64,000 nucleotides of DNA from Listeria ivanovii subsp. londoniensis (lineage in GTDB: Bacteria > Bacillota > Bacilli > Lactobacillales > Listeriaceae): positions 2,771,001 through 2,835,000 of the forward strand of contig NZ_CP009576.1 of assembly GCF_000763495.1 (NCBI RefSeq). Reading direction: 5' to 3'. Positions 57,216-64,000 of the stretch are shown here, one piece after another. The notes under the pieces are model-generated. The model was given only the letters and a program-made list of their open reading frames with translations, was not told where the DNA came from and did no database searches. Numbering within the stretch: the first letter of the stretch is position 1; each line of letters starts with the position of its first letter. A program made the translations under genes and the position numbers.

Positions 57216-57962
57216 TTATTCATAGTCAACCCGCCACAAATACAATCCTTGTGGTGGCGCAGTCTTACTTATGAGTTTTTGCCGATCACGTGCCAAAAGT
57301 GCTTTTGTAATATCGTCTGGGGAGATTCGTCCTTGTCCCGCATCAAGTAGTGTTCCTGTTAGAATTCGTACCATATTGTACAAAAAACCATTCCCTTGAA
57401 AAGCAATGACCAAAGTCTCGTTATCTTCTTCATAGAAATCAATACTATAAAGCGTCCGGACTTTCGAATCTCGCTCTGTTCTTGCGGAACAAAAACTAGT
57501 GAAATCATGTTCACCAATTAGGCATTCACTTGCAATCTTCATTTGCGCTATATTAAGTTCATAGGGATAATGCAGTGCAAAATTACGACTAAATGGGTCA
57601 AAAATTTTTGTTCGCTTTATTATATAACGATATTCTTTTCCTACTGTGCAAAATCTAGCATGAAAATCCGCTGGTGTCTCTTCTACTGTTATGAAGCTAA
57701 TATCAAAAGGTGTCATCACTTGAAGCGCTTTTTGGAATTTTTCAGCTGAAATAGCTAGTTCCGAATCAAAATGAATTACTTGACCTTTCGCATGCACTCC
57801 AGTGTCCGTTCTTCCGGATGCTGTCACTCGGACGCTTTTCCCTTTATGCATTTTCTTTAGTGCTTTTTCAATTTCCGCTTGAACAGTCCGCGTATTTGGT
57901 TGTACTTGATAACCATAAAATCCACTTCCGTCATAAGAAATTACTGCTTTATACCTTGTCAT
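57216..57962 (-). CDS. truA: tRNA pseudouridine38-40 synthase
   Basis: Modifies uridines 38-40 in the anticodon arm of many tRNAs. The 248-residue protein has the catalytic aspartate in [18 protein letters not shown] and the conserved EYRYII and NGFLYNMVR segments. The frame is open from 57983 inside ecfT, but GGAG and the stop codon of ecfT place the start at the ATG at 57962 ([12 protein letters not shown]). Last gene of the ecfA1-ecfA2-ecfT-truA operon, an order conserved in Bacillales. Confidence 0.95.
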   Translation of the reverse strand: MTRYKAVISYDGSGFYGYQVQPNTRTVQAEIEKALKKMHKGKSVRVTASGRTDTGVHAKGQVIHFDSELAISAEKFQKALQVMTPFDISFITVEETPADFHARFCTVGKEYRYIIKRTKIFDPFSRNFALHYPYELNIAQMKIASECLIGEHDFTSFCSARTERDSKVRTLYSIDFYEEDNETLVIAFQGNGFLYNMVRILTGTLLDAGQGRISPDDITKALLARDRQKLISKTAPPQGLYLWRVDYE

Positions 57963-57967
57963 CCCTT

Positions 57968-58765
57968 TCAACTCCGCAACCAAAATAATAATCCACTTAA
58001 AATAACAAGTGAAATAAGTAAAAATGTATCAGCAAACCGCCAGCGTAACAAACGAAATCGTGTCCGTCCTGTTCCGCCACGATAACCTCTCGCTTCCATC
58101 GCTATCGCTAAATCTTCTGCCCGTTTAAACGCACTAATAAACAATGGAACAAGTAATGGAATAATTGCCTTAATCCGATCTCGCCATTTTCCGCTTGTAA
58201 ATTCTACTCCACGCGCTTTTTGTGCTTTCAAAATTTTCTCTGTTTCATCCATGAGCGTTGGGATAAAACGAAGCGAAATACTTAACATCAGTGCGAGTTC
58301 ATGAACAGGCAAATGTACTAAGCGGAAAGGTGCCAAAATTTTCTCTAGTCCATCTGTTAGTTCAATCGGACTTGTTGTAAGTGTTAACAAAGTTGTCATG
58401 AAAATAATCAGTACAAAGCGACAAAACATCATTGCCCCGTTCGCAAGTCCCAGTGTCGTAATTTGTAGAGGCCCTAAATCCACTAATATTGTTCCACCTT
58501 TTGTAAAAAAAACTTGTAGTAACAATGTAATTAAAATCAGCCAAAATATTGGTTGTAACCCTTTAATAAAAAATAAAAATGGCACTTTCGAGGTTAAAAC
58601 TAGATACAACACATAAACAAACATTAGCGCATACGTCTGCCAGTTATTCGCTAAAAAAACAATAGCAATAAACGCCATGACAGCAGTAATTTTCGCACGA
58701 GGATCAAGCTTGTGTAGCCAAGAATTTCCCGGAATATAGCGCCCGAGAATCATTTTATCCATCAT
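57968..58765 (-). CDS. ecfT: ECF transporter transmembrane subunit EcfT
   Basis: Membrane coupling subunit shared by energy-coupling factor vitamin/metal transporters. The 265-residue protein has about five helices and two Ala-Arg-Gly coupling motifs ([10 protein letters not shown] and [10 protein letters not shown]) that dock onto the two ATPases. The stop codon lies 5 bp before the truA start. Works with EcfA1 and EcfA2 and with substrate-binding S subunits encoded elsewhere. Confidence 0.95.
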   Translation of the reverse strand: MMDKMILGRYIPGNSWLHKLDPRAKITAVMAFIAIVFLANNWQTYALMFVYVLYLVLTSKVPFLFFIKGLQPIFWLILITLLLQVFFTKGGTILVDLGPLQITTLGLANGAMMFCRFVLIIFMTTLLTLTTSPIELTDGLEKILAPFRLVHLPVHELALMLSISLRFIPTLMDETEKILKAQKARGVEFTSGKWRDRIKAIIPLLVPLFISAFKRAEDLAIAMEARGYRGGTGRTRFRLLRWRFADTFLLISLVILSGLLFWLRS

Positions 58766-58767
58766 GA

Positions 58768-59634
58768 TTAAGCCCCGCCCTTCGCTAAGTGTGGCGCCAT
58801 TTCCATTGTTAGTTCATCTATGGTTAAACAAGTTTTAGTTAACTTCACATTGAATTTACGTTCAAATAAACCTTGAAATCGTACCACATCAGGAACAGAA
58901 AGACCTAGTTCAATTAATTCTTCTGGATTAGCAAATATTTCTCGTGGAGCTCCAATTTTAAGGACCGTTCCAGCTTTCATTAAAACGATTTTCTCCGCAT
59001 ATCGCGCGGCATCTTCCATGCTATGCGTTACAAGAACAGTAGTTAGTCCTTTTTCTTTGTGGAGGTTATAAAACATTTCCATAATCTCTTCTCGTCCATG
59101 TGGGTCCAGTCCAGCAGTTGGTTCATCTAGCACGAGTACTTCTGGATCCATAGCCAAAACACCCGCAATCGCAACCCTACGCATTTGTCCGCCAGAAAGT
59201 TCAAATGGGGAACGGGATAAAATTTCCTCAGTTAACCCCACCTCATAAATCACTTTTTTCGCGCGTTGTTTCGCATCCTCTTCAGAAACGCCAAAATTCA
59301 TCGGTCCAAAACAAATGTCTTTTTCCACCGTTTCTTCAAATAATTGCGCTTCTGGAAACTGGAAAACAATTCCCACTTTTTTACGAAGATTGCGAAGTTT
59401 TTTTTGTTTTACTCCAGCAACAATTTCTCTATCACCCACTGTAATTTTACCTTCTGTTGGCATTAAAAGTGCATTCAAATGTTGAAGTAACGTTGATTTC
59501 CCAGAACCAGTGTGCCCAATAATCGCGGAATAGCTACCAGAATCAAAAGAAACATTTACATCCAGTAATGCTCGCTTTTCAAATGGGCTATTTTTTTGGT
59601 AACAATAACCTAGTTGTTCGAGTTTAATTTCCAT
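58768..59634 (-). CDS. ecfA2: ECF transporter ATPase EcfA2
   Basis: ABC-type ATPase of 288 residues: Walker [10 protein letters not shown], signature LSGGQMRR, Walker [13 protein letters not shown] and the switch His in LVTHSME. It pairs with EcfA1 to power substrate uptake through EcfT. The start ATG lies 25 bp inside the end of ecfA1 and no strong site is well placed for it, pointing to translational coupling. Confidence 0.95.
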   Translation of the reverse strand: MEIKLEQLGYCYQKNSPFEKRALLDVNVSFDSGSYSAIIGHTGSGKSTLLQHLNALLMPTEGKITVGDREIVAGVKQKKLRNLRKKVGIVFQFPEAQLFEETVEKDICFGPMNFGVSEEDAKQRAKKVIYEVGLTEEILSRSPFELSGGQMRRVAIAGVLAMDPEVLVLDEPTAGLDPHGREEIMEMFYNLHKEKGLTTVLVTHSMEDAARYAEKIVLMKAGTVLKIGAPREIFANPEELIELGLSVPDVVRFQGLFERKFNVKLTKTCLTIDELTMEMAPHLAKGGA

Positions 59635-60449
59635 AATTGATTTAGTAATGCTCCTTCCGATAGCACGGTACTTCCTGTTTCAAAGCCACCAGCAGCTAAT
59701 TTTTCCTGTAACTCAATAATAAACGGTACACCTAATCCGATTTTTCGCATCGCATCAGCTTGCTCAAAGATTTCTTTTGGCGTTCCTTCGCTATGAATTT
59801 CTCCTTCGTTCATCACAATTACCCGATCAGCAAAAAGAACTTCATCCAAATCATGTGTAATCGAAATAACTGTAATATCTTCTTGTTCACGCATGATTCG
59901 AATTGTTTCCATCACTTCCGCTCGGCCTCTTGGATCAAGCATTGAAGTCGCTTCATCTAAAATAATAACATCTGGTTGTAATGCCAGCACACCTGCAATA
60001 GCGACTCGTTGTTTTTGTCCCCCAGAAAGTCTAGCTGGTTCGTGTAATGCGTATCTTTGCATACCGACTTCATTAAGGGCCGATTCGACACGCTCTACCA
60101 TAATATCATGCGGAATTCCGTGATTTTCAAGACCGAAAGCCACATCATCTTGCACAGTAGCTCCAACAAATTGATTATCGGGATTTTGAAAAACCATTCC
60201 GACTTGTCGTCTAATTTCCCATATATTTTTTTCAGACAAAACAAAATGTCCGATTTTAATTAAACCATCTTCTGGAAAAAGCAAACCATTCAATAGTTTA
60301 GCAATGGTTGATTTCCCTGAACCGTTGTGACCAACAAGTGCCACCCATTCCCCTTTTTCCGCAGAAATTGATACATCTTTAACTGCAAATTTCTCCGTGT
60401 CTTCATACTTATAAAAAACGTGTTCTAATCTTACAAAACTTTCCGCCAC
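59610..60449 (-). CDS. ecfA1: ECF transporter ATPase EcfA1
   Basis: ABC-type ATPase of 279 residues: Walker [10 protein letters not shown], signature LSGGQKQR, Walker [13 protein letters not shown], switch His in SITHDLD. The longest frame starts at 60512, but the promoter -35 and -10 (60484-60512) lie in that stretch; GAGGTG is 6-7 bp before a GTG at 60449 giving [13 protein letters not shown]. First gene of ecfA1-ecfA2-ecfT-truA. Confidence 0.95.
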   Translation of the reverse strand: MAESFVRLEHVFYKYEDTEKFAVKDVSISAEKGEWVALVGHNGSGKSTIAKLLNGLLFPEDGLIKIGHFVLSEKNIWEIRRQVGMVFQNPDNQFVGATVQDDVAFGLENHGIPHDIMVERVESALNEVGMQRYALHEPARLSGGQKQRVAIAGVLALQPDVIILDEATSMLDPRGRAEVMETIRIMREQEDITVISITHDLDEVLFADRVIVMNEGEIHSEGTPKEIFEQADAMRKIGLGVPFIIELQEKLAAGGFETGSTVLSEGALLNQLWKLNSNN

Positions 60450-60483
60450 GCTTAACACCTCACTTTTCGACCATTCATTGTTT

Positions 60484-60512
60484 ATTATAGTATAAACATC
60501 CACCTGGCGCAA
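60484..60512 (-). promoter_or_regulatory. ecfA1 operon promoter
   Basis: TTGCGC (60507-60512), 17 bp, TATAAT (60484-60489) on the minus strand, 35 bp before the GTG start. Confidence 0.7.
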
Positions 60513-60583
60513 AATTTCCTTGTTGATTGCATTGGTTTATTTAGGGTAAAAATAAAGTACATATAAGTTAAGGAAGTGATATT

Positions 60584-61246
60584 ATGTTACCCGATTTTAT
60601 TTTGCGGCTTGTTGTTGCAGGTGTTCTTGGGGCGATTATCGGCCTTGACCGAGAAATCAGAGCTAAAGAAGCTGGATTTAGAACACATTTTCTTGTCTCT
60701 CTTGGTAGTGCATTAATTATGATTGTTTCTCAGTATGGCTTTTCAGAAATTGCTAAAATGCAAACTGTATCTTTTGACCCTAGTCGTGTCGCTGCGCAAG
60801 TTGTAAGCGGAATTGGCTTTATTGGTGCGGGGACAATTATTATCCAAAAGAAATTTGTAAGGGGGTTGACTACTGCAGCAGGTCTTTGGGCTACTGCTGG
60901 TATCGGTCTTGCAGTTGGAGCTGGCATGTACTGGGTTGGTATTGCAGCTACTTTGCTTACATTAATAGGTCTAGAATTTCTTAGTATTATTTTTAAATCA
61001 TTTGGTCTCCATACAACATCCCTCCTATATACAACTACTGATCGTGCCAATATCGTAAAGATTACCGAGAAAATAAAGCAAAATAATCAGCAAATAATTT
61101 CTTACAATACCGAAAAAGAAACAGTTGGTGAAAACCTTGTTTTTAAAGTCAATATTGTTATAAAGACAAAGAATAAGAGTGAAGAATCCGAACTATTTCA
61201 CTTTATTCAAAACCTCGCTCATGTCACTATAGAAAAAATGGAATAA
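60584..61246 (+). CDS. MgtC/SapB family membrane protein
   Basis: A 220-residue membrane protein with four to five helices in the N-terminal part and a cytosolic ACT-like C-terminal domain (about 145-220). The signature FILRLVVAGVLGAIIGLDRE and RTHFLVSLGSALIM, then VSGIGFIGAGTIIIQ and TTAAGLWATAGIGLAVG, is that of the MgtC family. Some members aid survival in low magnesium or inside macrophages; function in Listeria is not settled. AAGGAAG site before the ATG. Confidence 0.9.
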   Translation: MLPDFILRLVVAGVLGAIIGLDREIRAKEAGFRTHFLVSLGSALIMIVSQYGFSEIAKMQTVSFDPSRVAAQVVSGIGFIGAGTIIIQKKFVRGLTTAAGLWATAGIGLAVGAGMYWVGIAATLLTLIGLEFLSIIFKSFGLHTTSLLYTTTDRANIVKITEKIKQNNQQIISYNTEKETVGENLVFKVNIVIKTKNKSEESELFHFIQNLAHVTIEKME

Positions 61247-61296
61247 ACTAGTCCTTTTTTTCAGTTAAAGGACTTCAATTGTTCACAGAATATCCA

Positions 61297-61326
61297 TTTA
61301 CATCAGAGTTATCTGTTTGCTATAAT
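61297..61326 (+). promoter_or_regulatory. Promoter of the acetamidase/formamidase-like gene
   Basis: TTTACA (61297-61302), 18 bp, TATAAT (61321-61326) with TG extension at 61318-61319, on the plus strand. An inverted repeat AGTCCTTT/AAAGGACT lies upstream at about 61250-61272 at the end of the MgtC gene. Confidence 0.65.
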
Positions 61327-61366
61327 TCACCCGTCAGTATAAAACTGAACAGAGAGAAGGGATGAA

Positions 61367-62266
61367 ATGAAAAATCTTGTAACCAGAGAGCAGTCGATTT
61401 ATGAGATGGATAAATTGACGCAACCTGCGCTTACAGTGAAAGATGGCTCTGTTGTGAAAATAAAAATAAAAGATCACTTTAATGGCCAAATTCACGAAGC
61501 ACGCCTTCATTATGGGGAATTAGATTGGAAGCAGTTTTCACCAACGAGCGGACCAATTTTTGTTGACGGGGCAGAACCAGGAGACTTACTCGCAGTAACA
61601 ATTGAAAAAATTAAGCTTACTAGTACAGATACTTTTTTACTAAGTGGTCCAAACATCGGAATATTAGATGATTTATTACCAAATAATTGTATTAGGCGTT
61701 TTAAAATTCAAAATAATAAAATCATTTACTCAGAACAAATTAATATTCATATTGAAAAATCAATCGGTTTATTAAAGACTGAAGCAGCCAACGAACCAAG
61801 ACCTACTCAACTTCCTACTAATTGCGGAGGAGTGCTTAATTCCGCTTATCTTACAGAAGGGGCAACTATCTTTTTACCAGTTGAAAAGCAAGGAGCTTTG
61901 CTTCATGTTGGTGATGTTCATGCAACTACCGGTCTCAGAGAAATCACTTCAAGTTGTGCAGAAATCCCTGCGGAAGTTACACTAAGGCTTCAAATCCTAA
62001 AAAACAAAAAAGCCCCCACTCCAGTCATCATTCATGACAACCACCTAATTTGTATTGCTTCTGATTCTGTCATTGAAAACGCAGCAAAAACTGCTTTACA
62101 AAATATGGTGAATTTACTAACAGATACTGATAAAATGACCATTGAAGATGCCGTGTTTTTATTATCACTCGATGGCGATTTCCAAATTTGCCATTTAAGT
62201 AAGCCAAGTAAGATAGCAAGTATCAAACTACCATTAGATTATTTTCCAGAAATGCCATTTTTATAA
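61367..62266 (+). CDS. Acetamidase/formamidase family protein, divergent
   Basis: A 299-residue protein of the FmdA/AmdA fold. It keeps SGPIFVDGAEPGDLLAVTIEKI (about residues 60-82), the FLPVEKQGALLHVGDVHATTG block and the DAVFLLSLDGDFQICHL segment. Two active-site motifs differ from what I expect: GGNMD is GGVLN and the GDGE loop after GDxHA is TGLRE. The protein may therefore have a changed substrate or no amidase activity. GAGAAGG site before the ATG; single gene with terminator. Confidence 0.83.
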   Translation: MKNLVTREQSIYEMDKLTQPALTVKDGSVVKIKIKDHFNGQIHEARLHYGELDWKQFSPTSGPIFVDGAEPGDLLAVTIEKIKLTSTDTFLLSGPNIGILDDLLPNNCIRRFKIQNNKIIYSEQINIHIEKSIGLLKTEAANEPRPTQLPTNCGGVLNSAYLTEGATIFLPVEKQGALLHVGDVHATTGLREITSSCAEIPAEVTLRLQILKNKKAPTPVIIHDNHLICIASDSVIENAAKTALQNMVNLLTDTDKMTIEDAVFLLSLDGDFQICHLSKPSKIASIKLPLDYFPEMPFL

Positions 62267-62310
62267 AAGAAATCCTATTGCTCCATTAACGGGCAATAGG
62301 ATTTCTTTTA
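62267..62310. terminator. Bidirectional terminator
   Basis: Perfect stem AAAGAAATCCTATTGC/GCAATAGGATTTCTTT (arms 16 bp) flanked by T tracts on both strands, between convergent genes. Confidence 0.94.
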
Positions 62311-63402
62311 TATTTGTTCAAAAGTACTTCCTTGATAATTTTTACTTAAAAATATAGCGAGTTGTATGGCTTCTTTTTCAACCTGTTTCTGAGCTCTCCT
62401 TGCTAACTTTTTACTCAAATAAAAATGAAACGCAATTTTTTCTCCAGTAATTTCATATCTCCACGTACCGTAAAAATTTTCATTTATAATTAAAACTGCT
62501 TCAATTTGACCAGCAGTTCTCCAAATTAAGCTTGTTTCTTTTTCATTTGCCAACCAATCCTTTTTTCGATAACTAACAAAAAGTGGATCGAATTTACCAA
62601 GCAAAATCGGCTTTTCTGATTTTACTTCTAATTGTATTTCCGTTTTGCTGTAATACTTCTCCCCATCTTCCCCTAAATAATAGAAATAAGTTGGTAGTAG
62701 TTTTCTGAGTGTCGCTTGGAATTCAAAGATTGGAAGTCCAGACCAATGCTTGAAATCTCGGACTGTGGCAGGACCGTATGCACTGAAGTAGCGATTGACC
62801 ATTACTTCTAGCCCTGTTTGCATGTGAGGTGTACTCAGCCACGATTCTTCTGTTTCTGAATTAATCCAATAACGATGACTATAAAATTTTGTTTTTGGAG
62901 ATTCCGGCACACAATACAGCTTCCCATCTAGCGAGCCTTGGATAAATACGCCTCCCCAAGTCATCAGTTTTTTCGCTTGCTCACCAAATAATTTTGCAAA
63001 TGCCTCTTTAGGAATTTTCTCGTCACTCATTAGAAGCAGTTCCATTTCTGCCAAAAGCGTATCTATATTGCTTCCTAATTCCTCTGTATGCTTTTTAATC
63101 CAGTTGTTTCTACTTGCATATACTTCGTGAATAAAAAACCAGTCAGAAGGCGTATACATGTGCACGGTCATTCTTTGACCCCAAATTTTAATTAGCTTCT
63201 TTTGATCGTAGTCATTCTGCAACACTTCTTTTGTTAGATCACCTACACGATTAAATAGACTTATTTCGCCAAATTGTTGATATTGTGATTGTATGCCAAA
63301 TAACGCACTTGCAGCAACAGGTGCGTTAGAAAATTTATTATGTAGTAAGCCAGAATTATATAGACGGTTTTTAGCTATTTCTGAGCTAGTTAGTATACGC
63401 AT
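62308..63402 (-). CDS. Winged-helix DNA-binding/AlkZ-like DNA glycosylase family protein
   Basis: A 364-residue protein of the HTH_42 (PF06224, AlkZ/YcaQ) family. The N-terminal region contains GIQSQYQQFG near residues 36-45, matching the QxQ catalytic motif of AlkZ-type glycosylases that unhook interstrand crosslinks; later segments (WGQRMTVHMYTPSDW, YGPATVRDFKHWSG, GKFDPLFVSYR and the final RTAGQIEAVLIINENFYGTWR) follow the family. Function as a base-excision enzyme is inferred from the motif. It has its own promoter after rplQ. Confidence 0.83.
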   Translation of the reverse strand: MRILTSSEIAKNRLYNSGLLHNKFSNAPVAASALFGIQSQYQQFGEISLFNRVGDLTKEVLQNDYDQKKLIKIWGQRMTVHMYTPSDWFFIHEVYASRNNWIKKHTEELGSNIDTLLAEMELLLMSDEKIPKEAFAKLFGEQAKKLMTWGGVFIQGSLDGKLYCVPESPKTKFYSHRYWINSETEESWLSTPHMQTGLEVMVNRYFSAYGPATVRDFKHWSGLPIFEFQATLRKLLPTYFYYLGEDGEKYYSKTEIQLEVKSEKPILLGKFDPLFVSYRKKDWLANEKETSLIWRTAGQIEAVLIINENFYGTWRYEITGEKIAFHFYLSKKLARRAQKQVEKEAIQLAIFLSKNYQGSTFEQI

Positions 63403-63436
63403 CTTTAGCCACTCCTTTTGCTAGTATTTGGAGTTC

Positions 63437-63465
63437 ACTATAGATGTTTTTGGAAAGAAGTGCAA
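63437..63465 (-). promoter_or_regulatory. Promoter of the AlkZ-like gene
   Basis: TTGCAC (63460-63465), 17 bp, TATAGT (63437-63442) on the minus strand; AAAGGAG precedes the ATG. Confidence 0.7.
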
Positions 63466-63490
63466 GAAAAAAAGGACATAAGCTTTTCAA

Positions 63491-63528
63491 GTTTGACCTA
63501 CAGAAAGATACGTAAAAGTAGGTCAAAC
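63491..63528. repeat. Perfect 11-bp inverted repeat
   Basis: GTTTGACCTAC (63491-63501) and GTAGGTCAAAC (63518-63528) with a 16-nt loop, between the rplQ terminator and the AlkZ-like gene promoter. No T tract follows on the minus strand. Confidence 0.6.
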
Positions 63529-63566
63529 AAAAAAAGCCTGCCTCCTAGCCTGTTTTATAGGCTAGG
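63529..63566 (-). terminator. Terminator after rplQ
   Basis: Stem CCTAGCCT/AGGCTAGG (63544-63551 with 63559-63566) followed, after eight further bases, by seven T on the minus strand. The gap between stem and T run is larger than usual. Confidence 0.6.
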
Positions 63567-63638
63567 AAACACAGAGCTAGACAAGGAAACAAGAAGTCCC
63601 CATATCATGACACTCCACTTGCTTTAAACGTTTTATTA

Positions 63639-64000
63639 TTAAACTAATTCAATAATAACCATTGGTGCGCCGTCACCGCGACGTGGACCTTTTTTCAAGA
63701 TGCGAGTGTATCCACCTTGACGTTCCGCGTAACGTGGAGCAACATCATCAAATAGTTTTTGTAGCGCGTAAACTGGACGGTTTTTCTTCACAGTAGAACC
63801 ATCTTTACCTTTTGCATCTACTTGAACTACTTCTACAACTTCATGACGAACAAAAGCAGCCGCTTGACGACGAGCGTGCAAGTCTCCTTTTTTCCCAGAA
63901 GTGATTAGTTTTTCAACAACTTTACGAATCTCTTTAGCGCGAGCTTCTGTTGTTTCAATACGTTCATGTACGATTAAATCCGTTGCAAGATCACGTAGTA
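63639..64000 (-). CDS. rplQ: 50S ribosomal protein L17, C-terminal part
   Basis: Large-subunit protein at the exit tunnel region. The frame runs off the window edge, so the first residues are missing; the visible part includes [40 protein letters not shown] and the ending [24 protein letters not shown]. An ATG at 63881 lies inside the gene and is not its start. In Listeria it ends the large ribosomal protein operon after rpoA. Confidence 0.96.
   Translation of the reverse strand, partial: LRDLATDLIVHERIETTEARAKEIRKVVEKLITSGKKGDLHARRQAAAFVRHEVVEVVQVDAKGKDGSTVKKNRPVYALQKLFDDVAPRYAERQGGYTRILKKGPRRGDGAPMVIIELV

Noticed and set aside
60522-60549. A sigma-B promoter (GTTG...GGGTAA) before the MgtC-like gene
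   Set aside because: The spacing is too long and the -35 element imperfect; a sigma-A type TTGATT-18-TAAAAA fits as well.

Overview
This 64 kb window is a Firmicutes chromosome segment that I assign to the genus Listeria. Low-GC sequence, strong AGGAGG ribosome binding sites and frequent TTG/GTG starts fit. Recognisable Listeria neighbourhoods are tdk next to release factor 1, gtcA beside rho, the lafA-lafB-lafC glycolipid genes, mdrT with its bile-responsive TetR regulator, a GW-repeat autolysin, and the rplM-rpsI/truA/ecfT/ecfA block close to rplQ. The gene order follows what I remember of L. monocytogenes EGD-e lmo2544-lmo2605. It differs at two places. A five-gene MerR/MFS/carboxymuconolactone decarboxylase/cupin/LysR group (4250-7560) sits between hom and rpmE2. 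The stretch between the zinc transporter and fdhD (32.3-36.3 kb) carries a lipoprotein hydrolase, a small monooxygenase-like protein and a hydrolase/HxlR pair. I cannot name the species from sequence alone.

Layout. 1-4.2 kb: release factor 1 start, thymidine kinase and the threonine operon hom-thrC-thrB. 4.2-7.6 kb: accessory regulator/cupin/transporter group. 7.7-14.7 kb: ribosomal protein L31B, teichoic acid glycosylation (gtcA), Rho, MurZ and the laf lipoteichoic acid anchor operon. 14.9-22.8 kb: aldolase, diacylglycerol kinase, CTP synthase with its attenuator, RNA polymerase delta, ArgRS, DUF1934 and a membrane protease. 22.8-32.2 kb: tautomerase, HD hydrolase, LipL, small membrane proteins, an oligopeptide-binding lipoprotein behind a terminator-like leader, nicotinamidase, reductases and a zinc exporter. 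32.3-44.3 kb: HAD phosphatase, hydrolases, the CcpA-type-site formate dehydrogenase locus, a SAM-cleaving enzyme behind a T-box-like leader, and brtA-mdrT. 44.3-45.2 kb: a frameshifted small gene and a possible small RNA. 45.2-50.6 kb: a complete rRNA operon on the minus strand with tRNA-Ile and tRNA-Ala in the 16S-23S spacer and tRNA-Asn and tRNA-Thr after 5S. 50.9-56 kb: Mrp/ApbC, the GW autolysin, an oxidoreductase and small proteins. 56-64 kb: S9/L13 with L13 leader, TruA, the ECF transporter module, an MgtC-like protein, an amidase-like protein, an AlkZ-like glycosylase and the C-terminal part of L17.

Most genes are on the minus strand. Many computed longest reading frames start too far upstream. 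I moved starts where a ribosome binding site, and in several cases a promoter inside the longer frame, showed the true one (merR, murZ, rpoE, HD hydrolase, lipL, mrp, ecfA1, truA and others). The most unusual signals are the truncated T-box-like antiterminator before the SAM hydrolase gene, the terminator hairpin between promoter and start of the oppA-like gene, two undescribed small membrane peptides, the frameshifted gene and putative RNA next to the rRNA operon, and the cysteine-rich tail on formate dehydrogenase. I saw no CRISPR array, insertion sequence or prophage.
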